Shown: piece after piece, positions 32,854 through 40,308 of the stretch
Numbering within the stretch: position 1 is the first letter of the stretch
Layout of the letters: every line of letters begins with the position of its first letter
From: Acidimicrobiia bacterium
Lineage (GTDB): Bacteria; Actinomycetota; Acidimicrobiia; Acidimicrobiales; Ilumatobacteraceae
Length of the DNA stretch: 44,385 nucleotides
Assembly: GCA_009923785.1 (NCBI GenBank)
Contig: RFSV01000009.1
Span: 1-44,385 of the forward strand
Direction of reading: 5' to 3'
The notes under the pieces: generated by a model
The model's database searches: none
What the model saw: only the letters and a program-made list of their open reading frames with translations
What the model was told of the DNA's origin: nothing
Translations under genes and position numbers: made by a program

Positions 32854-32855
32854 GA

Positions 32856-34193
32856 TCAGAGTGACCTCAAGTACCGGTTGAGTTCGAAGGGTGTCACCTG
32901 CGTCTTGTAGCCACGCCACTCGGAGCGTTTGTTGCGGACGAACCATTCGAAGATGTGCTCACCGAGAGCCTCGTGAACCAGGCTCGATTCCTCCATCACC
33001 TCGAGCGCGTCCGACAACGACTGGGGGAGTTGGTCGATACCCAACTTCTCGAGCGCATCGTCGCCCATTTCGAAGAGGTTGGCATCGGCTTCGGGCGGCA
33101 ACTCGTATTTCTGCTCGATGCCGCGCAGTCCAGCGGCCAAGATGACCGAAAAGGCCAGATATGGATTGCAAGCCGGGTCGGGCGAGCGGTACTCGACGCG
33201 AGTGGCCAACGGGTTGGCCCGCTTCGGAATCGGTACTCGAATCAGCCCGCTTCGATTGTTGCGAGCCCATGACACGTGCACCGGAGCTTCGAATCCGGGA
33301 ACGAGACGCTTGTAGCTGTTCACCGTCTGATTGGTGACGGCGGTGATCTCACCGGCGTGGTGGAGGAGTCCGGCCATGAAGTGCTTGGCCACCGGCGACA
33401 GGTTGTAGGGATCGCCACCGTCGTAGAAGGCGTTTCCGTCGTTGTCGAAGAGTGACATGTGAAGGTGCATTCCACTGCCCTGAACACCTTCGAGGGGTTT
33501 CGGCATGAATGTTGCATGCACACCTTGGGCGGCGGCGACTTCTTTCACGACGAGGCGGAAGGTCATCACGCTGTCGGCCATGGTGAGAGCGTCGGTGTGG
33601 CGTAGATCGATCTCGTGTTGTGACGGAGCATCCTCGTGGAACGAATACTCGACGGGGATCGACAGGGTCTCGAGTGTTCGGATCGTCTCCTTGCGCAGAC
33701 TGCCGGTCACGTCGGTGGTGGTGAGGTCGAAGAATGATGCCTCGTCGAGTACGCGCGGCGGTTGTCCGGCTTCCGGTGGAGCGAAGTAGAAGAACTCGAT
33801 GTCGGGAGCGATCAAGAAGTCGAACCCGTGTGAACGCGCCTGTTGCAGATTGCGTCGGAGCACCTGACGCGGGTCGCCGTCGAAAGGTGTGCCATCGAGA
33901 TTGTGGATGTCGCAGAAGATGCGAGCCTCAGGCGCCTTGGCATCGGCCCACGGAAGGGTCACGAACGTGTTCGGGTCGGGGATGGCGAGAACGTCGCTCT
34001 CCTGGACTCGGGAGAAGCCATCGATGGACGAACCGTCGAAGGTCATACCGTCCTCGAGGGCGTTCTCGAGCTCGGCCGGGCTGATGGCGAAGCTCTTCAA
34101 GTTGCCGAGGACGTCGGTGAACCACAGGCGGATCAGCCGCACTCCGCGCTCTTCGACGGTTCGCAGCACGTAATCACGCTGCTGATCGAGCAT
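32856..34193 (-). CDS. glnA: Glutamine synthetase type I, alpha class
   Basis: 445 residues, the length of GSI-alpha enzymes (B. subtilis type) and without the ~25-residue insertion of GSI-beta. 'FTDVLGNLKSFAIS', 'FDGSSIDGFSRVQESD', 'HHEVAPSQ'-like 'FHEDAPSQHEID', 'HATFMPKPLEGVQGSGMHLHMSL' and 'VNSYKRLVPGFEAPVHVSWARNNRSGLIRVP' are the catalytic blocks. The adenylylation Tyr loop of the beta class is not recognisable. ATG 34193 is preferred: AAGGA is 6 nt upstream, whereas ATG 34199 abuts it. ATP-dependent ammonia + glutamate to glutamine. It is separated from glnII by a strong terminator. Confidence 0.92.
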   Translation of the reverse strand: MLDQQRDYVLRTVEERGVRLIRLWFTDVLGNLKSFAISPAELENALEDGMTFDGSSIDGFSRVQESDVLAIPDPNTFVTLPWADAKAPEARIFCDIHNLDGTPFDGDPRQVLRRNLQQARSHGFDFLIAPDIEFFYFAPPEAGQPPRVLDEASFFDLTTTDVTGSLRKETIRTLETLSIPVEYSFHEDAPSQHEIDLRHTDALTMADSVMTFRLVVKEVAAAQGVHATFMPKPLEGVQGSGMHLHMSLFDNDGNAFYDGGDPYNLSPVAKHFMAGLLHHAGEITAVTNQTVNSYKRLVPGFEAPVHVSWARNNRSGLIRVPIPKRANPLATRVEYRSPDPACNPYLAFSVILAAGLRGIEQKYELPPEADANLFEMGDDALEKLGIDQLPQSLSDALEVMEESSLVHEALGEHIFEWFVRNKRSEWRGYKTQVTPFELNRYLRSL

Positions 34194-34221
34194 GTTCATT
34201 CCTTCAGTCTGCCGGGTGGAC

Positions 34222-34261
34222 GGAAAAATCACGAGAGCCGGGGGCGAACCCCCGGCTCTCG
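34222..34261 (-). terminator. Strong rho-independent terminator of glnII
   Basis: A perfect 13-bp stem (34232-34244 with 34249-34261) with a TTCG tetraloop on the minus strand, followed by TGATTTTTCC. It is placed 22 bp after the glnII stop, so glnA-glnR need their own promoter or read-through. Confidence 0.92.
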
Positions 34262-34283
34262 TCACTGCAGTTCTGGATGAGGT

Positions 34284-35291
34284 TCAGCTTCCGCAGACCG
34301 TCTCGACGAGGAGGCGAGTCACGGTGTAGGGGTCCATGTTGGCGTTGGGTCGACGGTCTTCGGCGTAGCCCTTGCCAGTCTTCTCGACCGACCACGGGAT
34401 ACGGATCGACGCACCACGGTTCGACACGCCATAACTGAACTTGTTGTACGGGGCGGTCTCGTGAGCACCGGTGAGGCGGCTCTCGATGTCGTGTCCGTAG
34501 TTCTTGACGTGTAGGTCGACCTTCTTGCCGATCGCTTCGCAGGCAGCCTTGATGGCCTTCATGTCCTTGTCGTTGCGCATGGCCTTGGTCGAGAAGTTGG
34601 TGTGCGCACCGGCGCCGTTCCAGTCACCCTTTTGCGGCTTGGCGTCGAATGAGATCACCACGTCGAAATCTTCGGCGATGCGATGGAGCAGCCAGCGTGC
34701 CACGGTGAGATGGTCGCTCACGGTGAGTGCGTCGGCGGCTCCGATCTGGAACTCCCACTGACCAGGCATGACCTCGGCGTTGGTGCCTTCGATCATGAGG
34801 CCGGCATCCATGCATGCCTGCGTGTGTTCCTCGATGATCTCGCGACCAACGACTCGTCCGGCGCCGACTCCGCAGTAGTACGGACCCTGCGGAGCGGCGA
34901 AGCCGCCGACCGGGAAGCCGAGTGGTGAGCCGTCGGGGCGGAGCATGGTGTACTCCTGCTCGATGCCGAAGATCATTTCGTCGGAGGCGTACTTCTTGGC
35001 CGCTTTGGCACAGGCGGCGCGGGTGTTGGTGGCGTGCGGCTTGCCGGTCTGGGCGAGCATCACCTCGCAGAGAACGAGAATGTTGTTGCCGCCACGGATG
35101 GGATCGGGGCAGCTGAAGACCGGATGCAGAGCGCAGTCCGACTTGTCGCCGGGCGCCTGGTTGGTCGACGAACCGTCGAAGCCCCAGATCGGGGGTTCGG
35201 TCACGTCGTCGGCAAGGATCTTGGTCTTCGAACGAAGAAGTGGTGTCGGCTCGGTGCCGTCGATCCAGATGTACTCGGCTTGGTAAGCCAT
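34284..35291 (-). CDS. glnII: Glutamine synthetase type II (eukaryotic-type GSII)
   Basis: 335 residues. 'LADDVTEPPIWGFDGSSTNQAPG', 'GIEQEYTM', 'PQGPYYCGVGAGRVVGREI', 'PGQWEFQIG', 'KGDWNGAGAHTNFSTKAMR' and 'RLTGAHETAPYNKFSYGVSNRGASIRIP' are the GSII blocks, as in Streptomyces and Frankia GlnII. GSII is not adenylylated. ATG 35291 is set by GGAGGA about 9 nt upstream and by the family N-terminus. A possible GlnR operator lies ~80 bp upstream. Divergent from nadE, which consumes glutamine. Confidence 0.93.
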   Translation of the reverse strand: MAYQAEYIWIDGTEPTPLLRSKTKILADDVTEPPIWGFDGSSTNQAPGDKSDCALHPVFSCPDPIRGGNNILVLCEVMLAQTGKPHATNTRAACAKAAKKYASDEMIFGIEQEYTMLRPDGSPLGFPVGGFAAPQGPYYCGVGAGRVVGREIIEEHTQACMDAGLMIEGTNAEVMPGQWEFQIGAADALTVSDHLTVARWLLHRIAEDFDVVISFDAKPQKGDWNGAGAHTNFSTKAMRNDKDMKAIKAACEAIGKKVDLHVKNYGHDIESRLTGAHETAPYNKFSYGVSNRGASIRIPWSVEKTGKGYAEDRRPNANMDPYTVTRLLVETVCGS

Positions 35292-35371
35292 CGTTGGGGG
35301 TCCTCCGTGGATGATCGTCCGGCTCGGGTCCGGCTCGGGCTGATGGGGCGACGTCACTCTCTCAGCGAGGC

Positions 35372-35409
35372 GTTTCACTTCCGTTGCCCAATTGTGAACG
35401 CTGTGTGAA
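35372..35409 (-). promoter_or_regulatory. Candidate GlnR box upstream of glnII
   Basis: On the minus strand, four 5-mers are spaced by exactly 6 nt: TTCAC-n6-TTCAC-n6-GCAAC-n6-GAAAC. The GlnR consensus is gTnAC-n6-GaAAC repeated. The last unit matches the b-site and units one and three are partial a-site matches. The 11-bp periodicity and location 80 bp before glnII ATG, next to a glnR gene, support it. Confidence 0.6.
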
Positions 35410-35490
35410 CCTGGCAAGGACACGTGGGCGCCGTCGGTATCGGTCCTGCTCAGTGCGGGTGACGACCGAATCGCTCGACGGAACGACCGT

Positions 35491-35496
35491 TAGCCT
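35491..35496 (+). promoter_or_regulatory. -10 hexamer TAGCCT for nadE
   Basis: TAGCCT, 7 nt, then GTG 35504. It decides this start over in-frame codons upstream to 35384. Confidence 0.5.
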
Positions 35497-35503
35497 GGGC
35501 CCT

Positions 35504-37210
35504 GTGCCGACCTTGCGACTTGCGATGGCTCAGTCGAATCCGATCGTCGGAGATCTGGCCGGCAATCGCGAGCGAATTCTCGAGGCCTATCGAGTCGCCG
35601 ACGAGGCAGGTTGCGACTTGGTGGTGTTCGGAGAACTCTCGGTCACGGGATACCCACCCGAAGATCTGGTCTTGAAACCCGGTTTCGTTCGGGACAACCG
35701 GGCCGTTCTCGACGACATTGCATCGTCGACCGGTGACTGCGTCGCTGTGGTGGGCTTCGTCGATCGCAGCGGTGAGGTCGACCCGGCAACAGGACGAGAC
35801 GTTCTCTTCAACGCAGCCGCGGTCTGTTCTCACGGTGTGGTCCGCAGCGTGTACCACAAGCGGACCCTTCCCAATTACGACGTGTTCGACGAAGAGCGCA
35901 CCTTTCATCCCGGTGATGGCACCTATCACCTGAACGAGATCGCCGGTGTCGCCGTCGGCCTGTCGATCTGTGAAGACGTCTGGTTCGACGAGGGGCCGGT
36001 CTTCGCCCAGGCGAAAGGTGGCGCGCAGCTCAACGTCAACATCAACGGGTCACCTTTCCACGCCGGCAAAGTCGACGAACGTCGCGAGATGTTGTCGCGA
36101 CGAGCTCGTGAGAACGACTGTGCCATCGTCTACGTGAACCAAGTCGGAGGCCAAGACGAGCTCGTGTTCGATGGTGCGTCCATGGTCGTCGACTCGCGAG
36201 GTGAACTGGTCGCTCGTTCTCCGCAATACGCGACCGACCTGGCGATCTTCGACGTCGACGTCGCCACTCCCTCGCGTCCCGTCACACTTCCGATCACGCA
36301 GGTGTCCTCGGCATCGCGAGCTACTTCTCCGGTCATCGCTCCTACCATCGCTCCGGTACTCGACGACCGCGCCGAGTTGTACGAGGCTCTCGTGCTCGGT
36401 ACACGCGACTACGTCCAGAAGAATCGCTTCACCGATGTGGTCATCGGCCTGTCGGGTGGCATCGACAGCTCGCTCGTCGCGTGTGTGGCCGTCGATGCGC
36501 TCGGTGCCGAGCACGTCCATGGTGTTGCCATGCCCTCGCGCTACTCCTCGCAGGGTTCGATCGACGACGCCTACGCCCTTGCTCACGCGCTTGGTATCGA
36601 CATACAGACGATCTCCATCGAACCGGCGTTCCAGGCCTACCTCGACATGCTGGAGCCGAGTTTCCTCGGACGCGACCCCGACCTCACCGAGGAGAATCTG
36701 CAGAGTCGGTGTCGCGGTCAGATCCTGATGGCCCTCTCGAACAAGTTCGGCTGGATGGTTCTCACCACTGGAAACAAGAGCGAATTGGCAGTCGGCTACT
36801 TCACGATCTACGGCGACTCGGTGGGCGGTTACGCCGTCATCAAGGACTTGTTGAAGACAGATGTTTTCGCGCTCAGTCGACATGTGAACGACCGTTCCGG
36901 TCGCGAGATCGTTCCTGAGTCGGTTCTCACCAAGCCGCCGTCGGCGGAGCTCCGACCCGACCAACGCGACGATCAGTCACTTCCTCCGTACGAAGTTCTC
37001 GACCCGATTCTCGAGCTGTACGTCGAACGCGACCTGACGGCGGCCGAGATCGTCGAACGCGGTCACGACGAAGACACGGTCCGCCGGATCGCACGGTTGG
37101 TCGACGTGAACGAGTACAAACGACGACAGTGCCCCCCGGGTGTTCGCGTGTCACCGAAGGCCTTCGGCAAGGATCGGCGTTTGCCGATCACCAACGGCTA
37201 CCGGGGCTGA
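35504..37210 (+). CDS. nadE: Glutamine-dependent NAD+ synthetase
   Basis: 568 residues. N-terminal nitrilase-type glutaminase with Glu in 'FGELSVTGYPPED', Lys in 'YHKRTLPNYDVFDE' and Cys in 'GLSICEDVWF'. C-terminal synthetase with 'VIGLSGGIDSSLVA' (ATP pyrophosphatase loop) and 'TTGNKSELAVGYFTIYGD'. It amidates deamido-NAD+ using glutamine. Length and order are as in bacterial two-domain NadE. GTG 35504 is chosen from the TAGCCT element; 40 in-frame codons upstream lack family similarity. The 3' end overlaps the convergent MFS gene by 23 bp. Confidence 0.94.
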   Translation: MPTLRLAMAQSNPIVGDLAGNRERILEAYRVADEAGCDLVVFGELSVTGYPPEDLVLKPGFVRDNRAVLDDIASSTGDCVAVVGFVDRSGEVDPATGRDVLFNAAAVCSHGVVRSVYHKRTLPNYDVFDEERTFHPGDGTYHLNEIAGVAVGLSICEDVWFDEGPVFAQAKGGAQLNVNINGSPFHAGKVDERREMLSRRARENDCAIVYVNQVGGQDELVFDGASMVVDSRGELVARSPQYATDLAIFDVDVATPSRPVTLPITQVSSASRATSPVIAPTIAPVLDDRAELYEALVLGTRDYVQKNRFTDVVIGLSGGIDSSLVACVAVDALGAEHVHGVAMPSRYSSQGSIDDAYALAHALGIDIQTISIEPAFQAYLDMLEPSFLGRDPDLTEENLQSRCRGQILMALSNKFGWMVLTTGNKSELAVGYFTIYGDSVGGYAVIKDLLKTDVFALSRHVNDRSGREIVPESVLTKPPSAELRPDQRDDQSLPPYEVLDPILELYVERDLTAAEIVERGHDEDTVRRIARLVDVNEYKRRQCPPGVRVSPKAFGKDRRLPITNGYRG

Positions 37211-38378
37211 CCCGTCGGCGATAGGCCGCCAACGAGACGATCACGCACACGGCGCAACCCGAGCCGAGAAGGGCGGGAACACCGATTCCATGCACGTCGT
37301 ACGTGGCGGTGGCGGCGAGCGACATCACAGCGCGACCGAGCGTTCCGCCCCCGATCGCGAAACCCAGACCGCGAGCGGGCGATTCGGGGATGGCGTTGGC
37401 AGCGAGCGGTAGCAAGCTGACGATCGCGAACTCGAAGCCGAGGAGGAACAGGGCGAGCAAGACGAGTCCGATGGCGACGTTCGAGCCGACCACGGCGAGG
37501 AGAATTCCACTCGGCACGATGAGTGCCGCGCCGAGAGCCGCACTACGTTCCTTGCCCCACACGTCGGTCCGGCGCGAACTCGTGATCGAAGCGAACAGCT
37601 CGAAGGCCCCGAGTCCGAAAGCGACGGCGGCGATCCCGGCCTCGGTGAAACCGAAGTCGTCGTCGAGCCACGAACCGAACGTCACGAACATGCACTGGCT
37701 GGCGGCCATGAGGAAGAACATCGCAAGCACTACCCAGTAGCCCTCCCGAGGAAGGGGGCGGCGCGTACTTTCGAGACGACGAGAGGGGTGGTATTCGCCG
37801 TCGGGTCCGAGTCGACGGGCGATCACGACGGCCATAAGAGCGGTGGCAGCAGCACCGGTGACGTATCCCCACCGCCAACTCGAGGCCGAGGCGACCAGGC
37901 CCATGACCGTGACTCCGATCAGAAGTCCGAGTGCCCAGGACGTCTCGGTGATTCCGATGACTCGGCCACGTCGTTCGTAGTCGACATGATCGTTGACCCA
38001 CGCCGTGAGTCCGACGTCGAACACGAGCTTCGACATACCGAGAGCCGTGATTGCGACGACGAAGATCACGAGTCCGGGACTGATGGCAGCCAGTGCCGCC
38101 GCCGCCGAGACACCGAGGAGACCGGCGACCATCGACGTACGACGATGCATACGGTCGACGTATCCGCCGATGATCGGCGAAACGATCATGAGGAGTTCGG
38201 TGATCATGAGAGCGACACCGATTCGACTCAGACTCGTCGAGAGGTCGTCCGAGATGCTGGCGAGGAACGGTGGCGCAAATCGGAAGCACGCGTTGGCGTT
38301 GAGTCGGGCGATCGTCACCGAAAGAACGTGACGGCGTGTCTCCTCGGGGTAGGTGTCGTCGAGCAGTGATGTCAGCAC
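37188..38378 (-). CDS. MFS transporter
   Basis: 396 residues with about 12 hydrophobic helices. The loop 'GGYVDRMHRRTSM' after helix 2 is the major-facilitator motif A (G-x3-D-R-x-x-R-R), and a long charged loop (~195-215) splits the two six-helix halves. It starts with GTG 38378, overlapping the stop of the metalloprotease gene, so it is the last gene of a histidine phosphatase - metalloprotease - transporter operon. The substrate is not predictable; an efflux carrier is plausible. Confidence 0.85.
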   Translation of the reverse strand: MLTSLLDDTYPEETRRHVLSVTIARLNANACFRFAPPFLASISDDLSTSLSRIGVALMITELLMIVSPIIGGYVDRMHRRTSMVAGLLGVSAAAALAAISPGLVIFVVAITALGMSKLVFDVGLTAWVNDHVDYERRGRVIGITETSWALGLLIGVTVMGLVASASSWRWGYVTGAAATALMAVVIARRLGPDGEYHPSRRLESTRRPLPREGYWVVLAMFFLMAASQCMFVTFGSWLDDDFGFTEAGIAAVAFGLGAFELFASITSSRRTDVWGKERSAALGAALIVPSGILLAVVGSNVAIGLVLLALFLLGFEFAIVSLLPLAANAIPESPARGLGFAIGGGTLGRAVMSLAATATYDVHGIGVPALLGSGCAVCVIVSLAAYRRRVSPGSRW

Positions 38379-38866
38379 GGTGACTCGTCGTCTCCGCTCT
38401 TCGCAATGAGGTATCCGATGGCGCGCTCAGCTCGCGGGTAGCGGTTCACGACGTGCCAGAAATCGGGACCATGATCGTCGACGACGAGATGAGCCAGTTC
38501 GTGCACGATCACGTAGTCGAGGACCCAAGTCGGGACTCCGACCAGACGGCTCGAGATCTTGATCTCACCGGTGAGGGGAGTACACAACCCCCAGACCGCG
38601 GTGAGTTTGTCGGACCATTCGATGGACGACGGGAGCGGAAGTAGATGTGCCGAGGCCAGATCGTGTGCTCGCGTCGACAGATCGACACTTTGTGTCGCAA
38701 TCTTGCGCTCGAAGCGACGCACCATCTCGCGAACGGCATCTTCCTCCTCCGACTGTGACATCCAGGACGGCACGGTCACTTTCACGACACCGTGCTCGAG
38801 TCGTGCTCCGACACTTCGCTTGCGACGAGTCGAGCGCACCACTTCCACTCGCAGCGCGTCGCTCAT
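38372..38866 (-). CDS. YgjP/DUF45-type zinc metalloprotease-like protein
   Basis: 164 residues. 'VIVHELAHLVVDDHGPDFWHVV' contains HExxH plus a third His, the motif of the YgjP/DUF45 family (SprT/WSS1-related). It is shorter than E. coli YgjP because the N-terminal portion is reduced. Its ATG 38866 overlaps the histidine phosphatase stop by 4 bp (ATGA). Its target is unknown. Confidence 0.82.
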   Translation of the reverse strand: MSDALRVEVVRSTRRKRSVGARLEHGVVKVTVPSWMSQSEEEDAVREMVRRFERKIATQSVDLSTRAHDLASAHLLPLPSSIEWSDKLTAVWGLCTPLTGEIKISSRLVGVPTWVLDYVIVHELAHLVVDDHGPDFWHVVNRYPRAERAIGYLIAKSGDDESPC

Positions 38867-39501
38867 TCGACTGCTCCCGAGTTCTTGAGCTCTTCGGCGA
38901 TCAGCTCGAGTGGGAAGAGAAGGGATCCGGCTCGCCAACCTCGTTCGGGATCGTGCTCGAACCACGATCCTCCGAGATTCGGGAAGTGATGTTCCGAGCC
39001 GGTCAGTCGTCGACGGAGAATCCGGAGTACTCCGCTGTGCGACACCACGAGTACACAGCCACCGGCGTGATACGAGGCGATGTCGGCGAAGGCCGACAGG
39101 GCGCGTGTTTCGGTCGATTCGGCGGTCTCGAAACTCGGAGGTCGACGACCGGCTTCGAGCCAGCCCGGCCACTGCGCCTGGATGTCGCGACGCGTGAGAC
39201 CTTGCCACTCACCGGCATCGTTCTCCCGCCACCGGACGTCGACGCGTCGGGTCGTGCACCCCACCACCTCGGCCAAGAGGTCGGCAGTCACCGACGCCCT
39301 TTCCAGGTCGCTCGAAACCACCAGATCGAAGGGGGGACACTCGGAGGCGATCAATGAGCCAGCTTGTCGAGCCTGCAGACGTCCGAGAGTGGTGAGCGGT
39401 GGATCGGCTTGACCTTGCCACTTGCCGAGCGCGTTCCATTCGCTCTGTCCATGCCGAACGACAAGAACACGGGTGACGTCGTTCGAGTCGGGGCCGGACA
39501 C
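38863..39501 (-). CDS. Histidine phosphatase (phosphoglycerate-mutase family)
   Basis: 212 residues. 'LVVRHGQSEWN' with the catalytic His, 'SSDLERASVTADLLAE' and 'LVVSHSGVLRIL' with the second His. These define the broad branch-1 family, which includes phosphoglycerate mutase, cobalamin/GpgP phosphatases and others. GTG 39501 with TACCGT 8 nt upstream. Divergent from the MoaD-like gene, 33 bp apart. The substrate is not known. Confidence 0.88.
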   Translation of the reverse strand: MSGPDSNDVTRVLVVRHGQSEWNALGKWQGQADPPLTTLGRLQARQAGSLIASECPPFDLVVSSDLERASVTADLLAEVVGCTTRRVDVRWRENDAGEWQGLTRRDIQAQWPGWLEAGRRPPSFETAESTETRALSAFADIASYHAGGCVLVVSHSGVLRILRRRLTGSEHHFPNLGGSWFEHDPERGWRAGSLLFPLELIAEELKNSGAVE

Positions 39502-39509
39502 GAGCGTTC

Positions 39510-39515
39510 ACGGTA
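39510..39515 (-). promoter_or_regulatory. -10 hexamer TACCGT for the histidine phosphatase operon
   Basis: TACCGT on the minus strand, 8 nt before GTG 39501. Confidence 0.45.
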
Positions 39516-39522
39516 CCCCCGC

Positions 39523-39528
39523 TACGCT
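39523..39528 (+). promoter_or_regulatory. -10 hexamer TACGCT for the MoaD-like gene
   Basis: TACGCT, 6 nt, then GTG 39535. Only 33 bp separate this start from the divergent phosphatase start, so the two promoters overlap. Confidence 0.5.
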
Positions 39529-39534
39529 CGAGAC

Positions 39535-39777
39535 GTGGTCACCCTGCGACTGTTCGCTCAGGCTCGCGAAGCCGCCGGAACGGCGCGCGACACCGTTCCT
39601 GGTTCGACGGTTGCCGAGGTGGTCGAGACCGCTCGTCACAAATACGGTCAACGTTTCGCAGCAGTGCTGCCCGTGTGTCGAATTTGGTTGAACGGCGAAG
39701 AAGTCCCCCCGTCGACGCCAGTGAGCGACAAAGATGAAGTCGCTGTTTTGCCACCTGTCTCGGGAGGATGTCGATGA
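39535..39777 (+). CDS. MoaD/ThiS-type sulfur-carrier protein with two residues beyond Gly-Gly
   Basis: 80 residues, ubiquitin-like fold of MoaD: 'TLRLFAQAREAAG', 'VCRIWLNGEEV', 'DKDEVAVLPPVSGG'. The family must end in Gly-Gly for adenylation by MoeB-type enzymes. Here the sequence ends 'GGCR', because GGA-GGA also serves as the Shine-Dalgarno of the overlapping next gene and the frame then reads Cys-Arg before TGA. Either the tail is trimmed by a protease or the protein is not a standard carrier. The gene has a leaderless-type promoter. A MoaE or MoeB partner is not in the window. Confidence 0.85.
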   Translation: MVTLRLFAQAREAAGTARDTVPGSTVAEVVETARHKYGQRFAAVLPVCRIWLNGEEVPPSTPVSDKDEVAVLPPVSGGCR

Positions 39778-40259
39778 AAGACGAAAACTTCGCGTCGATG
39801 CCCTTGGACGAGCTGCGTGCCGAGCGCGACAGCTTGCGTGCCGAAGAAGACGCAGTGTCGTTCGTTCGACGGCTGGCCCAGGGACGTGTCGATCTTGTGG
39901 CCGCAGTTCGTGCTCACCGCGAATCCGACGGAACCGGCTCGGTGGCCGACATCATTCGATCCGGAGTCGGATCGGCACCGAGTACCGGCTCGAGTCGCCC
40001 TCCTCGCGATACCGAGGTCGCCGCCGATCACCCGCTGATGGAAGAATTCGAGAGCTTGAGCGACCGTCTCGGTTTCGACGACATGGTCGAGCTCGACCTC
40101 GAGGCGCTCACCGAACTCGGGAGGGGCCTGGCCGACTTCGAGGGCCAGATGTCGGCTCGCCGACGTGAACTCTTCGATCGAATCGATGCCCTGACCGCCG
40201 AGCTCGTGCGTCGTTACCGGGATGGTGACGCCTCGGTCGATTCACTGTTGCAGGGCTGA
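39774..40259 (+). CDS. rsiG: RsiG-like c-di-GMP-binding protein (putative anti-sigma)
   Basis: 161 residues, helical. Residues E25-S29-R32-Q36-D40 fit the RsiG signature E(X)3S(X)2R(X)3Q(X)3D exactly, in the first helix. A second helix has E123-S127-R130-F134-D138, the same spacing with Gln replaced by Phe. In Streptomyces, RsiG binds c-di-GMP through such a pair and then sequesters the sigma factor WhiG; deep-branching relatives use one motif in a homodimer. GGAGG six bases upstream picks ATG 39774 over ATG 39768. It overlaps the MoaD-like gene. No sigma factor of the WhiG type is in the window. Confidence 0.72.
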   Translation: MKDENFASMPLDELRAERDSLRAEEDAVSFVRRLAQGRVDLVAAVRAHRESDGTGSVADIIRSGVGSAPSTGSSRPPRDTEVAADHPLMEEFESLSDRLGFDDMVELDLEALTELGRGLADFEGQMSARRRELFDRIDALTAELVRRYRDGDASVDSLLQG

Positions 40260-40293
40260 TCTGCCCGATCGAGCGTCGACGTCCTGACGCCGG

Positions 40294-40299
40294 TAGTTT
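40294..40299 (+). promoter_or_regulatory. -10-like hexamer TAGTTT for mshA
   Basis: TAGTTT, 9 nt, then GTG 40309; weaker than the others but in the same place. Confidence 0.35.
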
Positions 40300-40308
40300 C
40301 ACCCTTCT

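Noticed and set aside
32856-34193. Adenylylation control of the GSI enzyme
   Set aside because: Length and lack of the 25-residue insertion indicate the alpha class, which is not adenylylated.
36050-36964. 304-codon minus-strand open frame
   Set aside because: It is a shadow of nadE, whose catalytic residues are intact on the plus strand.
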